Part shown: positions 1 to 8,819 of the stretch, in pieces
How positions within the stretch are numbered: position 1 is the first letter of the stretch
How the letters are laid out: each line of letters starts with the position of its first letter
Assembly (NCBI GenBank): GCA_963715995.1
Contig: OY970283.1
Span: 2,294,001 to 2,358,000 of the forward strand
Source of the DNA: DATBDN01 sp963715995
GTDB lineage: Bacteria; Actinomycetota; Thermoleophilia; Solirubrobacterales; Thermoleophilaceae
Direction: 5' to 3'
Length of the DNA: 64,000 nucleotides
Made by a program: the position numbers and the translations under genes
Notes under the pieces: generated by a model
The model's database searches: none
What the model was told of the DNA's origin: nothing
The model's input: only the letters and a program-made list of their open reading frames with translations

Positions 1-2
1 TC

Positions 3-596
3 AAGAACGGCTCGGTGACCAAGCCCAAGCTGGCGAAGAGCCTGGCCAAGGCGATCAAGGGCGCGACCGGCGCGAAGGGCGCAACGGGAGCGAACGGGGC
101 CGCAGGCCCGAAGGGCGACACCGGCGCCGCGGGCACACCGGGTTCGCCTGGAGGCAAGGGCGATCAGGGGAATACGGGAGATACGGGACCCAGCGATCTG
201 TTCGAGAAGTCAGACACCGGGAACGTCGGCCTGGACAACGACGGGACCGTTGCGACGGTGCTCAGCATGACCGTGCCCGCCGGAAAGTACGAGCTGACAG
301 CCGAGATGACCGCCGTCAACAACGACGCCGGCACTGAGCCTTCGGATGTGTTGTGCACCCTCGCCGATTCCGGCGCAACGATCGGCGACTCCGAGCACGC
401 GTACATGACGGCGCGCGGGAACACGGACGGCTGGTACCACGTGGCTTCGCTCGTGCTGTCGACACCTGCAACGCTCACATCGGCAACGGCGATGACGCTC
501 AAGTGCTCGACGCCGACCACCGGCATGCAGGGGCTCACGTGGGTCGAGGACATCCACTTCTACGCACTGCGAGTTGGGAGTCTCACCACGCTCTGA
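3..596 (+). CDS. Collagen-like (Gly-X-Y repeat) secreted protein, 5' end cut by the window
   Basis: The reading frame is open to the first base of the window, so the true start lies outside. A GTG at 15 is unlikely to be the start because the preceding codons read K-N-G-S, matching the K-N-G-S-L segment of the paralogue at 36773-37414. A short Lys/Ala-rich segment leads into about 14 Gly-X-Y triplets (GATGAKGATGANG and similar). A C-terminal globular domain of about 130 residues follows. It is rich in Thr, Ala and Val, and contains two Cys that might pair. The missing N-terminus probably holds a signal peptide or membrane anchor, as in the paralogue. The function is probably structural at the cell surface; that is inference from the repeat type. 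It is followed 35 bases later by a convergent gene. Confidence 0.8.
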   Translation, partial: KNGSVTKPKLAKSLAKAIKGATGAKGATGANGAAGPKGDTGAAGTPGSPGGKGDQGNTGDTGPSDLFEKSDTGNVGLDNDGTVATVLSMTVPAGKYELTAEMTAVNNDAGTEPSDVLCTLADSGATIGDSEHAYMTARGNTDGWYHVASLVLSTPATLTSATAMTLKCSTPTTGMQGLTWVEDIHFYALRVGSLTTL

Positions 597-631
597 CACA
601 GCAACGAGGCCAGGTCGAGCGGGCCCCCCGA

Positions 632-2518
632 TCAGACGACCTTGAAGGTCCTCACGTTCTGGCGCGACACGTGCTCGACGTGCTTCTTCGCGTCGAGCGC
701 ACGGACCCAGACCTTGTAGTAGCCGCGGGGCAGTCCCGGGACCTTGAGCTTCCACTTCGTGGTGCCGCGCGCGTTCAGCCACAGGTGACGGGCGCAGCTC
801 GTCGTGTGGCCAAAGCGATGCCGCTTCCCGAGGAACTCACACTTGGTGCGCTTGGCGACGCGCTTCGCGACCGCCACCTGAACGCGCGTGACGCGGCCGT
901 CGCAGCCGCGATCCGTTGCGGTCCCGAAAATGCTGTTCAGGCGCCCGCGATGGAAGCGCGGCTCGTGCCGGGCGTAGCGCGAGTACGGCGCACGGGTGTC
1001 CCTACACGAGGCGCCGCCGACCGGCACGACGCTGGCGCCCGGTTGCCCGAGCACGGCTCCGCGGCTGCCGGAGCAGTCACCGGTGCCCGTGCCGGTGTAG
1101 AGCGGCGGCCCGCTGTTCTGGCGGATGAAGAGCGGACGCGACGTGGGCAGCTCGTTGCCGGTGACGGGGTCCTTCATCATCGTGTCGGCGGTCGCGATTA
1201 TCAGGCAGCCGCGCTGGTCGATGCCGTTCGTGAAGTAGTCGCCCAGCCGGCGGTCCTGACCCGTCGCGACACAGGTCGTGCCGCCCTGGCAGATGCCACC
1301 GGTGCTGATGGGCCGGCCCGCGGCGTCGACGATGGTCTCCGGAGCGTCGGGGTTCGTCGCGTCGAAGATCTGGGCGTCCATGAGCGAATACGTCGGCTGC
1401 GGGTTGTCGCTGCCGGCGCAATCCGGGTCGGTCACCTTGTTGGTCTGGTACCACGAGACGGCAACGCGACCGGCGTCGCCGGCGATCATCCATGGCCACA
1501 GCACGCGCGCATTCGACGGCGCCGCGATCGTGCGCAGCGACCAGGTGCTGCCGTGGTCCTTCGAGATGGCCATCTCGATCTTGTTCGGCAACGGCGTCGC
1601 TGCACCGCTGCAGCCGCCCGTTCCGTTCGGATCGCGGTCGTCGGTGTCCCACGTGAGGTAGATGTTGTCGGCGGCGTCGATGCCGATCGAAGGGAAGTGC
1701 CCGAAGAGCGTGGTGTTCGCGATCATGTGCGGCGTGAACGCCTTGTCGCCGCGATTCCAGGTGGCGAGGCCGATGGCGTCGACCTTGCTGTTGCCGTCGA
1801 AGTAGAGCTCGGGCTCGAGCAGCTGCTCGGTGTTGTGGTCGTAGAAGAGCTTCCCGTAGCCGTTGCGGGACGCGGCGTTGTCGGGTATCTCGGTGGTCTC
1901 GCACGAGTCGCCCCCATCGCCGGAACGGACGATGAGGTGCCCGTTCGTCTCGCTGTCGGTGGCCATGAAGGCCTCGTCCTTCTTGGCGCCGGCGAGCCAT
2001 GGGCGGTCACCGTCGTGGCAGTCGGCGTTGCCCTTGTCCCAGGTGAGGCCGCCGTCGTTGGTGCTGAAGAGCGCGTCGTTCGCGAGGTCGATGCCGGTGT
2101 CGTACACGCGGCCGCCCTCGTCCTGAGTCAGATCGGGGTCGGAGAAGCCGGTGTTCTTGGTCGGGTCGGTGGCAAACCCGGTCTGGCCGAAGACGGAGCG
2201 CTGCCAGGTCGTGCCGTCGTCCCTGGAGGTCCAGATGTTGACCTGGTTGCGATAGTTGCCCGCGAAGTTCAGATCGCCGAGCGGGGCTGTCACGCCGGGT
2301 TGGTAGAGGTGCGTCGTCCCCTCGTGCGACGAATAGATGATCGTGCCGTGCTTGTAGTCGGCGAAGATCAGTGGCTCGCCGCCCGCGAGCTGCGTGTCGA
2401 CGTAGACCGGCTTGTCGAAGCCGATCGCCGGTCCGTCCGCAAGCGCGTGCGCCGGCAGGACGAGCGCACCCGCCAAGAATGCGCCCGTTATCCAATTCAT
2501 GCACCTGCTCGTGTCCAT
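632..2518 (-). CDS. Secreted Asp-box (BNR/sialidase-fold) protein
   Basis: Predicted 628-residue exported protein. The start chosen is the ATG at 2518. It has an AAGGGGG ribosome-binding site just upstream, and the next residues form a signal peptide (hydrophobic stretch about 10-27, ALA cleavage site). Starts further upstream would run into the end of the capA-like gene. Three Asp boxes of the S-x-D-x-G-x-T-W type are visible at about 98-105 (SRDDGTTW), 152-160 (STNDGGLTW) and 319-326 (SKDHGSTW). Such boxes mark six-bladed beta-propellers of the sialidase/BNR family. I do not see enough to identify sialidase catalytic residues, so the substrate is unknown. The last roughly 100 residues are basic and Cys-containing and look like a separate beta domain. 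It follows the capA-like gene with a 22-base gap and may be co-transcribed with it. Confidence 0.78.
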   Translation of the reverse strand: MDTSRCMNWITGAFLAGALVLPAHALADGPAIGFDKPVYVDTQLAGGEPLIFADYKHGTIIYSSHEGTTHLYQPGVTAPLGDLNFAGNYRNQVNIWTSRDDGTTWQRSVFGQTGFATDPTKNTGFSDPDLTQDEGGRVYDTGIDLANDALFSTNDGGLTWDKGNADCHDGDRPWLAGAKKDEAFMATDSETNGHLIVRSGDGGDSCETTEIPDNAASRNGYGKLFYDHNTEQLLEPELYFDGNSKVDAIGLATWNRGDKAFTPHMIANTTLFGHFPSIGIDAADNIYLTWDTDDRDPNGTGGCSGAATPLPNKIEMAISKDHGSTWSLRTIAAPSNARVLWPWMIAGDAGRVAVSWYQTNKVTDPDCAGSDNPQPTYSLMDAQIFDATNPDAPETIVDAAGRPISTGGICQGGTTCVATGQDRRLGDYFTNGIDQRGCLIIATADTMMKDPVTGNELPTSRPLFIRQNSGPPLYTGTGTGDCSGSRGAVLGQPGASVVPVGGASCRDTRAPYSRYARHEPRFHRGRLNSIFGTATDRGCDGRVTRVQVAVAKRVAKRTKCEFLGKRHRFGHTTSCARHLWLNARGTTKWKLKVPGLPRGYYKVWVRALDAKKHVEHVSRQNVRTFKVV

Positions 2519-2540
2519 GAAAGCCCCCTTGCAGGGCATG

Positions 2541-3533
2541 CTACGCCCGACCGGGCGCAGTGGGGCTTCTCGATCGGAGCGCACCGGCGCGGTTGAACAG
2601 CGCCGCGTGCGCTCCGAAGTCCGCCCGACCAAGCGCGTTGATCACTCGCAGCGCTCGGCCGCTTCGGTCGGGCACGGGGACGCCCGGTGAGGCCAGGTAC
2701 ATCGGCGCGATGTGCGCTGACAGCGTGCGGCCGTGCGGGCCGAGTTGCACGGTGAGGATTCCGCTCAGGCTGAGCGGCCCGCCCAGGCCGAGGTTGTGCC
2801 ACGCGGCGAAGTTGCCAAGCGAGTAGGCGATCAGGTGGCCGCGGTAGCGCTCGACGCCGCGCAGCACATGCGGGCCCGAGCCGACGACCAGGTCCGCGCC
2901 CGCGTTGACCACCGCGTGGGCGAACGCGCGCGTGGCGCCGCGGTCCTCCCCGAACGCGACCTCGTGCCCGCGCGGCACGTGCTGTGCGCCCGTGCCCTCG
3001 GCGCCCGCGTGCATGCAGACCACGACGACGTCCGCCTTGCGCGTGGCGCTGTGCACGAGCCGCCGCGCGCGCGGGATGTCGCGCAGGTCCGACGCCCAGC
3101 CGTAGGGCGCGAAGCCCAGCACGGCGATCTTCACCCGCCCCTGGCGAACGATCGTGATCTGACCGGGCAGTCCCGTCACGCGCATGCCGCGGCTGCGAAC
3201 CGCGTGCAGCGTCTGGCGCTGACCGCTCGCCCCGAAGTCGAACGAGTGATTGTTGGCCACGTTCATCACGTCGAAGCCCGCGCGGTGCAGGCTGCCGGCG
3301 TGGAACGGCGGCGCCTGGAAGCTGAAGCAGTCGCTGCTGTCGCCGCCGCCGCACTTCGATGCGCCCCCGCTCGAAAACGTCCCCTCGAGGTTGCCGATCA
3401 TCAGGTTCGGCGCCTGAAGCTGCTTGCGGACGTGGGCGAACATCACGTCCCCGGCGCGCGGCGGCACGCCATAGTGGGAGCCTGGAGTGATGTCGCCGAC
3501 CCACCCGATCGAGATCGGGGCGACGACCAGCAT
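2541..3533 (-). CDS. CapA/PgsA-type metallophosphatase-fold protein
   Basis: 330 residues. Members of this family (PGA_cap) are calcineurin-like metallophosphatase-fold proteins linked to poly-gamma-glutamate capsule synthesis or release, though many are uncharacterised. Metal-ligand motifs are visible in order: GD near residue 13 (WVGDITPGS), NLEG near 50, NNHSFDFG near 90, a CMHAG segment near 150, GSGPHVLRG near 195 and YSLGNFAAW near 211. The ATG at 3533 has only a weak ribosome-binding site. The frame continues upstream without a better start, so a short N-terminal signal may be missing from this call. It sits 34 bases after the sigma-factor gene on the same strand. No pgsB/pgsC partners are present, so capsule synthesis itself is not supported. 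Confidence 0.75.
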   Translation of the reverse strand: MLVVAPISIGWVGDITPGSHYGVPPRAGDVMFAHVRKQLQAPNLMIGNLEGTFSSGGASKCGGGDSSDCFSFQAPPFHAGSLHRAGFDVMNVANNHSFDFGASGQRQTLHAVRSRGMRVTGLPGQITIVRQGRVKIAVLGFAPYGWASDLRDIPRARRLVHSATRKADVVVVCMHAGAEGTGAQHVPRGHEVAFGEDRGATRAFAHAVVNAGADLVVGSGPHVLRGVERYRGHLIAYSLGNFAAWHNLGLGGPLSLSGILTVQLGPHGRTLSAHIAPMYLASPGVPVPDRSGRALRVINALGRADFGAHAALFNRAGALRSRSPTAPGRA

Positions 3534-3567
3534 GGCCCGAGCCCGGTGCCGAAGCCAGGCGGGGGTT

Positions 3568-4323
3568 CTAAATACCAGCTTCGGTGGCCTCGGCCTGAAG
3601 CCGGGACTTGAGGCGGAGCACTGCCTTGGTGTGCAGCTGCGAGACGCGCGACTCGGTGACGCCGAGCACCTCGCCGATCTCGCGCAGGGTCAGGTTCTCG
3701 TAGTAGTAGAGCGCCACGACGAGCTTCTCGCGCTCGGGCAGCCGCGCGATCGCGTCCGCGAGATGGTCCTTCATCTCGGTCGCGTCCATCTCCTGCGCGG
3801 GATCGAGCGCCTGCGGGTCCTGAATCGTGTCCAGCAGCGAGACCTGGTCACCGGACGCGTCGGAGACCGTCCACAGCTCGTCTAGCGCTACGACCGAGGA
3901 GTTCGAGATCCGCGTGAGCTGGTCCTGGAACTCGTCGACCGACACGCCGAGCTTGTCGGACATCTCCTGGTCGGTCGGCGCGCGCTGAAGCTCGTGCTCC
4001 AGCGCAGCGTTGACCTTCTCGATCTCGCGGGCCTTCGCGCGCACGGAACGCGGCACCCAGTCGAGCGAGCGCAGCTCGTCGATGATCGAGCCCTTGATGC
4101 GCGTGACCGCGAACGTCTCGAACTTGATCTCGCGCCCGAGGTCGAAGCGCTCGATCGCTGAGATCAGGCCCAGGAGCCCGTACGAGATGAGGTCGGATTC
4201 CTCCACGTGCGCGGGCAGGCCGCTGGCCATCCGCCCCGCCACGTACTTGACAAGCGGGGAATAGGCCAGCACGAGCCGCTCGCGAGCATGTGAGTCGCCG
4301 TTGTCCTTGTAACGACGCCACAT
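3568..4323 (-). CDS. RNA polymerase sigma factor, FliA/WhiG (sigma-28) family
   Basis: 251 residues from the ATG, with regions 2, 3 and 4 in order. Region 2 contains LVKYVAGRM and DLISYGLLGL. The FETFAVTRIKGSIIDELRS stretch spans regions 2.3-2.4. Region 3 follows, and region 4 has a helix-turn-helix (LTLREIGEVLGVTESRVSQL). This layout is typical of WhiG of sporulating actinomycetes and FliA of flagellated bacteria; no flagellar genes are in view. The GGAG lies directly against the ATG at 4323, which is too close to serve it. Upstream codons A-I-E-L-K-E read as family sequence, and a CTG at 4359 sits 7 bases after AGGGG, so translation may begin there and add 12 residues. The gene starts 15-50 bases after the xer gene ends and is probably co-transcribed with it. 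Confidence 0.9.
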   Translation of the reverse strand: MWRRYKDNGDSHARERLVLAYSPLVKYVAGRMASGLPAHVEESDLISYGLLGLISAIERFDLGREIKFETFAVTRIKGSIIDELRSLDWVPRSVRAKAREIEKVNAALEHELQRAPTDQEMSDKLGVSVDEFQDQLTRISNSSVVALDELWTVSDASGDQVSLLDTIQDPQALDPAQEMDATEMKDHLADAIARLPEREKLVVALYYYENLTLREIGEVLGVTESRVSQLHTKAVLRLKSRLQAEATEAGI

Positions 4324-4374
4324 CTCCTTCAGCTCGATGGCTTTTACGTTGGTCTCCAGGATTCAGCCCCTAGG

Positions 4375-5307
4375 TCACGCTCGTGGGTGGGCCAACGCGT
4401 ACACCTTCTTGAGCCTCGCCGACTCTACCCGAGTGTAGGTCTGCGTCGTGCTGATGGTTGCATGGCCCAACAGCTCCTGAATAGCCCGCAAATCAGCACC
4501 TCCTTCGAGCAGATGGGTGGCGAACGAGTGCCTCAGGGTATGCGGCGTGACGCCTCCCTGCACAGCCGCACGTCGTACCCAGCCATTCAGCCGGCGACGC
4601 ACATCTGAGGTAGACAGCCGCTTTCCGGTCTTCGAGATGAACAGCGCCGGCTCCGGGTCCTGGGCCAATCCGGGGCGCCCGCGCTCCGCATACGCCGCGA
4701 TCGCGCGCCACGCGGGCTCGCCGGCCGGCACCACGCGCGTCTTCGAGCCCTTGCCGAGTACGCGCAGCTGCTCGGCGTCCGGGTCCACGTCGGTCACGTC
4801 GATGTTCACGATCTCCTCCGCGCGCAGCCCCGCCGCGTAGGCGAGCTCGAACATCGCCCGGTCGCGCAGCTCCAGCGCGGTGGTGGCAGGGATGCCGTCC
4901 AGGATCTGGGCGACCTCGCCCGGCTTCAAGACGTGTGGCAGGTACTGATCGCGCTTCGGGCTCGCCACCAGATCGGCCGGGGATGCCTCGACCACGCCGA
5001 CCTCGATCAGGTGGCGGTAGAAGGTCCGCACTGCCGCCAGCTTGCGCGCGACCGACGTCTTCGACATGCCGCTCTCGGACAGGTGCGCGGCGAAGCGGCG
5101 CAGGTCGCCCGGCCGCAGCTCGCCGGGCCCGCGCTCGCCCGCGAAGTCCGCGAGCTGCTGCAGGTCCATGCCGTACGCGCGCCGGGTCTTCTCCGACATG
5201 CCGCGCCCGTGCAGCCAGTCGTCGAAGCGGCTCAGCGTCGCCGCCCACCTACTCTCCTGCCGGATGTCCGGATTCTGGGTCAACACCGAAGACGGCCGCG
5301 TGGCCAC
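4375..5307 (-). CDS. xerC: Tyrosine recombinase XerC/XerD
   Basis: 310 residues. The protein resolves chromosome dimers at dif with a partner Xer. There is an N-terminal SAM-like core-binding domain (about 22-105) and a C-terminal catalytic domain. The full catalytic set is visible: Arg162 (GLRAEE), Lys186 (GKGSK), His256 and Arg259 (HTLRH), His282 (LGHATI) and the Tyr nucleophile at 291 (TYTRV). Position next to a WhiG-type sigma factor is usual in actinobacteria, where the gene is often called xerC, but XerC and XerD cannot be separated with certainty from sequence alone. The GTG at 5307 is the furthest start. In-frame GTG and TTG codons 7 and 8 codons later are alternatives and would reduce the antisense overlap with the small plus-strand frame at 5264. 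Confidence 0.92.
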   Translation of the reverse strand: MATRPSSVLTQNPDIRQESRWAATLSRFDDWLHGRGMSEKTRRAYGMDLQQLADFAGERGPGELRPGDLRRFAAHLSESGMSKTSVARKLAAVRTFYRHLIEVGVVEASPADLVASPKRDQYLPHVLKPGEVAQILDGIPATTALELRDRAMFELAYAAGLRAEEIVNIDVTDVDPDAEQLRVLGKGSKTRVVPAGEPAWRAIAAYAERGRPGLAQDPEPALFISKTGKRLSTSDVRRRLNGWVRRAAVQGGVTPHTLRHSFATHLLEGGADLRAIQELLGHATISTTQTYTRVESARLKKVYALAHPRA

Positions 5308-5533
5308 CTACTCGCAGCTCGACGACGCCGGCATGGTCGAGGACGAGAAGCCCACGCCGCCATGGCATCCGATCCAGGGGCCATCCGATGCATCCACGAT
5401 GTGGTACTCGGTGCTTCGCCGCGAGCTGAAGGGGGTCTTCATTGGCACGCTCTGCTTTCGACACACCCCCAGGCAAGCCTCTTTGGAGGCCGACGGCTGG
5501 CGCGAGGTCCCGATCGACCAGATAGGGGTCTGA
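5264..5533 (+). CDS. Hypothetical 89-residue protein, antisense to the xer start
   Basis: Open frame from the ATG at 5264 to TGA at 5533. It lies in the otherwise empty gap between the xer gene and the glucoamylase gene. Its composition is that of a normal protein (Trp, Tyr, Phe, Asn, Glu well represented; start MSGFWVNTEDGR, end WREVPIDQIGV), and third positions are mostly G or C. This argues against a shadow frame. It overlaps the 5' end of the xer gene on the other strand by up to 44 bases. No ribosome-binding site is visible and I recognise no family. It could also be a remnant or an unexpressed frame. An internal ATG at 5332 would give a shorter product without overlap. Confidence 0.42.
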   Translation: MSGFWVNTEDGRVATYSQLDDAGMVEDEKPTPPWHPIQGPSDASTMWYSVLRRELKGVFIGTLCFRHTPRQASLEADGWREVPIDQIGV

Positions 5534-5563
5534 CGCCCTCCCGCGCCGGGTATTCAGCCGAGC

Positions 5564-7708
5564 ATGCCGCGCGTCGTGCTCGCCGTCATCCTCGCAGCGC
5601 TGCTCGCCGCTCCAGCCGCAGCGGCTCCCTCGGCGCCGGGTGCGCCGGGCTCGAAGCAAACCTGGGCGGCCGCCGACAAGCACGGCTTCGGAACCGCGCG
5701 CGACACGCGCAGCAACGTCTGGTTCACGCTCCGGTCGCCCGACCTGACCGAGGTCTACTACCCCGACCTGACCACCCCGGCGCTGCGCGAGCTCGAGTTC
5801 GTGGTCAGCGACGGCCGCAGCTTCGCCGACCGCGAGACCGGCCGCGGCGTCGCCTCCCATGTCAGCGCGGCAACCGGCTCGCTGACCTACACCCAGACCA
5901 CATCGACCAGGCGCTGGCGCCTCACGAAGACGTGGATCACCGACCCGTCGCGCGCCACGGTGCTGGCGCGCGTCCACTTCCAGTCGCTCACCCACCACCG
6001 GCTGCGCCTGTACGTGGTCGCCGACCCGGCGCCCGGCAACGACGGTGACGACGACCGCGCACGCAGCCTGGGCAGCGGGCTGGCGGCCTGGGACTCGAGC
6101 GCCGCGACCTACATAGCCGCCGCGCCGCGCCTGGAGGGCACCACCAGCGGCTACGCCGGCCGCGCGAGCGACCCGCGCGTGCAGCTGGCTTCGCACCGGC
6201 GCCTGACACACCGTTACGACGCTCGCCGCAAGGGCAACGTGATCCAGGCCGCCCGCACGCGCCTGAGCGGCCGGCCCGGCGGCGAGGACATGACGCTTGC
6301 GGTCGGGTTCGGCCGCAGGCGGCGAGCCGCCCAGCGCAGCGCCACGGCCTCGCTGCACAGCGGCTTCACCACCAGCGCGGCCGCCTACGCCGCCGGCTGG
6401 AGCGCCTACCTCGGCTCACTGCGCGCGCCTCCGGCCCCGGTGGCATCCGATCCGCAGCTCCGGCGGCTCTACGAGCAGTCGGTGATGGTGCTGGCCGCCT
6501 CCGAGGACAAGCTCCATCGCGGCGGCTCGGTCGCCTCGCCGACGATGCCGTGGGTCTGGGGCACGCTCTCGCTCGAGAAGACCGAGCAGTCCGGTCCCTA
6601 CCACCTGGTCTGGCCGCGCGACCTCTACCAGGTGGCAACGGCGCAGGAGGCCGCGGGCGACGACGCGGCGGTCATGCGCGAGCTGGACTACCTGTGGTCC
6701 GTGCAGAAGCCGGACGGCTCGTGGTGGCAGAACACGAACGCCAACGGCACGCCGCACTGGAAGAGCCTCCAGCTGGACGAGGTGGCGCTGCCCGTCGTCC
6801 TCGCGTGGTGGACCGGCCGCACCGGCCCCGCGGACTGGGCGCACGTGCGCAAGGCTGCCGACTTCATCCGCGCGAAGGGACCGAAGACCGAGCAGGAGCG
6901 CTGGGAGAACCAGTCAGGGTGGTCGCCGAACACGATCGCCGCCGAGATCGCCGGGCTGGTGTGCGCCGCGGACATCGCGCGCCGCAACGGTGACCCCGCC
7001 CGCGCCGCGGCTTACGACGCCACCGCCGACGACTGGCAGGCGAAGGTCGATTCGTGGACCGCGACGACGAACGGCCCGTACTCGCCGAAGCCCTACTACC
7101 TGCGCATCACCAAGGACGGCAAGCCGAACACCGGCACCAAGTATTCGCTCGGGGACAACCACCCGCACGACGTGGACCAGCGGGCGATCGTCGACCAGAG
7201 CTTCCTCGGGCTCGTTTTGCTCGGGGTCAAGCGGCCTGACGACCCCGTGGTGCAGAACTCACTGGCGGTCGGCGACAAGCATCTGCGGGTGGACACGCCG
7301 AACGGCCCCGGCTGGCACCGCTTCTCCTTCGACGGCTACGGCGAGACCGCCACCGGCGGCAACTGGAACGTCTTCAAGAAGGCGAAGGGCCAGACGATGG
7401 GGCGGGTCTGGCCGCTGTTGAGCGGCGAGCGCGGCGAGTACGAGCTGCTGCGCGGCCAGGACGCGAGCGCGGAGCTGAAGATGATCGCCAGCTCCGCGAA
7501 CGACGGGTTGATGCTGCCGGAGCAGGTCTGGGATGGACGCCCCCCGACGGGCACCGGCGACGACGCGCTCGGCACGGGCACGCGTTCGGGCACGCCGCTC
7601 GCGTGGACGCACGCGCAGTTCGTGCGCCTGGCGTGGTCGATGGCCGCCGGGACGCCGATCGAGCGACCGTCGATCGTCGCCTGTCGCTACGCCGGCGCAG
7701 GCTGCTGA
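5564..7708 (+). CDS. Secreted glucoamylase-type glycoside hydrolase, GH15
   Basis: 714 residues. The signal peptide is residues 1-20 (hydrophobic, ending AAA-P). An N-terminal beta-sandwich of the glucodextranase-N type follows (about 30-290), then an (alpha/alpha)6 catalytic barrel. This is the layout of prokaryotic glucoamylases and glucodextranases, which release glucose from the non-reducing ends of starch-like or dextran-like glucans. Visible barrel motifs: HLVWPRDLYQ (about 346-355), WENQSGWSPNT (about 447-457, containing the likely general-acid Glu), DVDQRAIVDQSF, and LPEQVWD (about 651-657, likely general-base Glu). Exact specificity (alpha-1,4 versus alpha-1,6) cannot be read from sequence. 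The gene stands alone and converges on the L,D-transpeptidase gene with a 2-base gap, with no obvious terminator between them. Confidence 0.9.
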   Translation: MPRVVLAVILAALLAAPAAAAPSAPGAPGSKQTWAAADKHGFGTARDTRSNVWFTLRSPDLTEVYYPDLTTPALRELEFVVSDGRSFADRETGRGVASHVSAATGSLTYTQTTSTRRWRLTKTWITDPSRATVLARVHFQSLTHHRLRLYVVADPAPGNDGDDDRARSLGSGLAAWDSSAATYIAAAPRLEGTTSGYAGRASDPRVQLASHRRLTHRYDARRKGNVIQAARTRLSGRPGGEDMTLAVGFGRRRRAAQRSATASLHSGFTTSAAAYAAGWSAYLGSLRAPPAPVASDPQLRRLYEQSVMVLAASEDKLHRGGSVASPTMPWVWGTLSLEKTEQSGPYHLVWPRDLYQVATAQEAAGDDAAVMRELDYLWSVQKPDGSWWQNTNANGTPHWKSLQLDEVALPVVLAWWTGRTGPADWAHVRKAADFIRAKGPKTEQERWENQSGWSPNTIAAEIAGLVCAADIARRNGDPARAAAYDATADDWQAKVDSWTATTNGPYSPKPYYLRITKDGKPNTGTKYSLGDNHPHDVDQRAIVDQSFLGLVLLGVKRPDDPVVQNSLAVGDKHLRVDTPNGPGWHRFSFDGYGETATGGNWNVFKKAKGQTMGRVWPLLSGERGEYELLRGQDASAELKMIASSANDGLMLPEQVWDGRPPTGTGDDALGTGTRSGTPLAWTHAQFVRLAWSMAAGTPIERPSIVACRYAGAGC

Positions 7709-7710
7709 GG

Positions 7711-8751
7711 TCAGGCGATGAAGACAGGCGCGCCGACCGGAACCCAGTCGTAGACCTGTTCGACGTCGGGGATCCGCATTCGAATGCAGCCGTGCGACGC
7801 GGCGTGGCCGATCGAGTAGAGCTCGTCGGTGCCGTGGATGCCGGCGCCGTTGTAGATGCCAAGCCAGCGCGCCTTGATCGGATCGTCCGGGCCGGGCGGG
7901 ATGACCTTGCCGGCCAGATCTCCGGCCCAGGCGCTGTTTGGAACGTGCCACGAGGGGTTCACCTGCTTGTCCTGCACGTGGTAGAGCCCCGCCGGGGTCT
8001 CGAGCCCGGCCTGCCCAACCGCAACGCTGAAGCTGCGCTTCGGCTTCAAGTGGTCATAGACGGTCAGCCGGAACGCGGGCCGGTTGACGACGACGTACCA
8101 GGGGTACTTGCCGGCCAGGCTCGCGGTCGTGACCGCCGGCTTCACGGTCGTGGTGCGCGCGACGATCTGGTGTGAAGCCCCGGGCGTGGCGAGCGCGTGT
8201 TCCAGCCGCGCGCGCAGGTCACGCGAGTCCAGCGCATGGCCGGGCTTCGACCGAATGGTCCTCAGCCCCGCGGGGGTGGGCGTCACGCTCGCGTTCTTCG
8301 GCGCGCTGTTCACGCGCCGCGCGATGTGGCGCACGAGGCTGCGGACGGCGCGGTCGTTGTAGGTCAGCTCGAGCCGCACCGAGGTGTCGATCCGGCGGCC
8401 CGTGATGCCGCGCCAGCTGCGTGAGACCACGTTGCCGTCGCGGCTGGCACGCAGCGCCTGCGCGACCATCCCGGGCACGTCGGCGCTGACATGGGCGCGC
8501 TCGGCCGGCAACCGGAAGCGGTGCCTGGCGGCGCGCACCACCACGGGCCGGTTGAGGCGCTCGGCGAGCCGCTGCTGAAGCAGCGCCGTGGCCGCATCCC
8601 TGCGCATGCCGCCTACGTCGATGCCCGCGACGCGCACGCCCTTGGCGATCAGGTCGTCGCGCCCCGAGTCGTAGGCGTACACGGCGACCGCCCCGCCAAG
8701 CAGGACGACAACAGCGGCGGCAGCCAGGACGAGGGGAGCATGCTTGCGCAT
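7711..8751 (-). CDS. L,D-transpeptidase (YkuD) with N-terminal peptidoglycan-binding-like domain
   Basis: 346 residues, exported and probably membrane-anchored (hydrophobic segment about 8-28). After the anchor comes a VanW/PG_binding_4-like region (about 35-210, with VRVAGIDVGGM near its start). The C-terminal YkuD domain carries the signature HGTDELYSIGHAASHGCIRM; the catalytic Cys is at about 322 and its His at 320. These enzymes make 3-3 cross-links in peptidoglycan or attach proteins to it. The ATG at 8751 lies after a TAGACT hexamer (8762-8767, minus strand), which could be a -10 element. It is the only gene of its transcription unit. Confidence 0.9.
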   Translation of the reverse strand: MRKHAPLVLAAAAVVVLLGGAVAVYAYDSGRDDLIAKGVRVAGIDVGGMRRDAATALLQQRLAERLNRPVVVRAARHRFRLPAERAHVSADVPGMVAQALRASRDGNVVSRSWRGITGRRIDTSVRLELTYNDRAVRSLVRHIARRVNSAPKNASVTPTPAGLRTIRSKPGHALDSRDLRARLEHALATPGASHQIVARTTTVKPAVTTASLAGKYPWYVVVNRPAFRLTVYDHLKPKRSFSVAVGQAGLETPAGLYHVQDKQVNPSWHVPNSAWAGDLAGKVIPPGPDDPIKARWLGIYNGAGIHGTDELYSIGHAASHGCIRMRIPDVEQVYDWVPVGAPVFIA

Positions 8752-8819
8752 GGGTCACCCGAGTCTAGGTTGCCGGTTACACCCGTCCCCCCAACCGGCA
8801 AGCGCCGTTGCGAGGAGGG

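Noticed and set aside
353..2596. 747-codon plus-strand open frame opposite the Asp-box gene
   Set aside because: Composition is Arg/Ala/Val/His-rich without motifs. It is a shadow frame opened by high G+C; the minus-strand gene has a signal peptide and Asp boxes.
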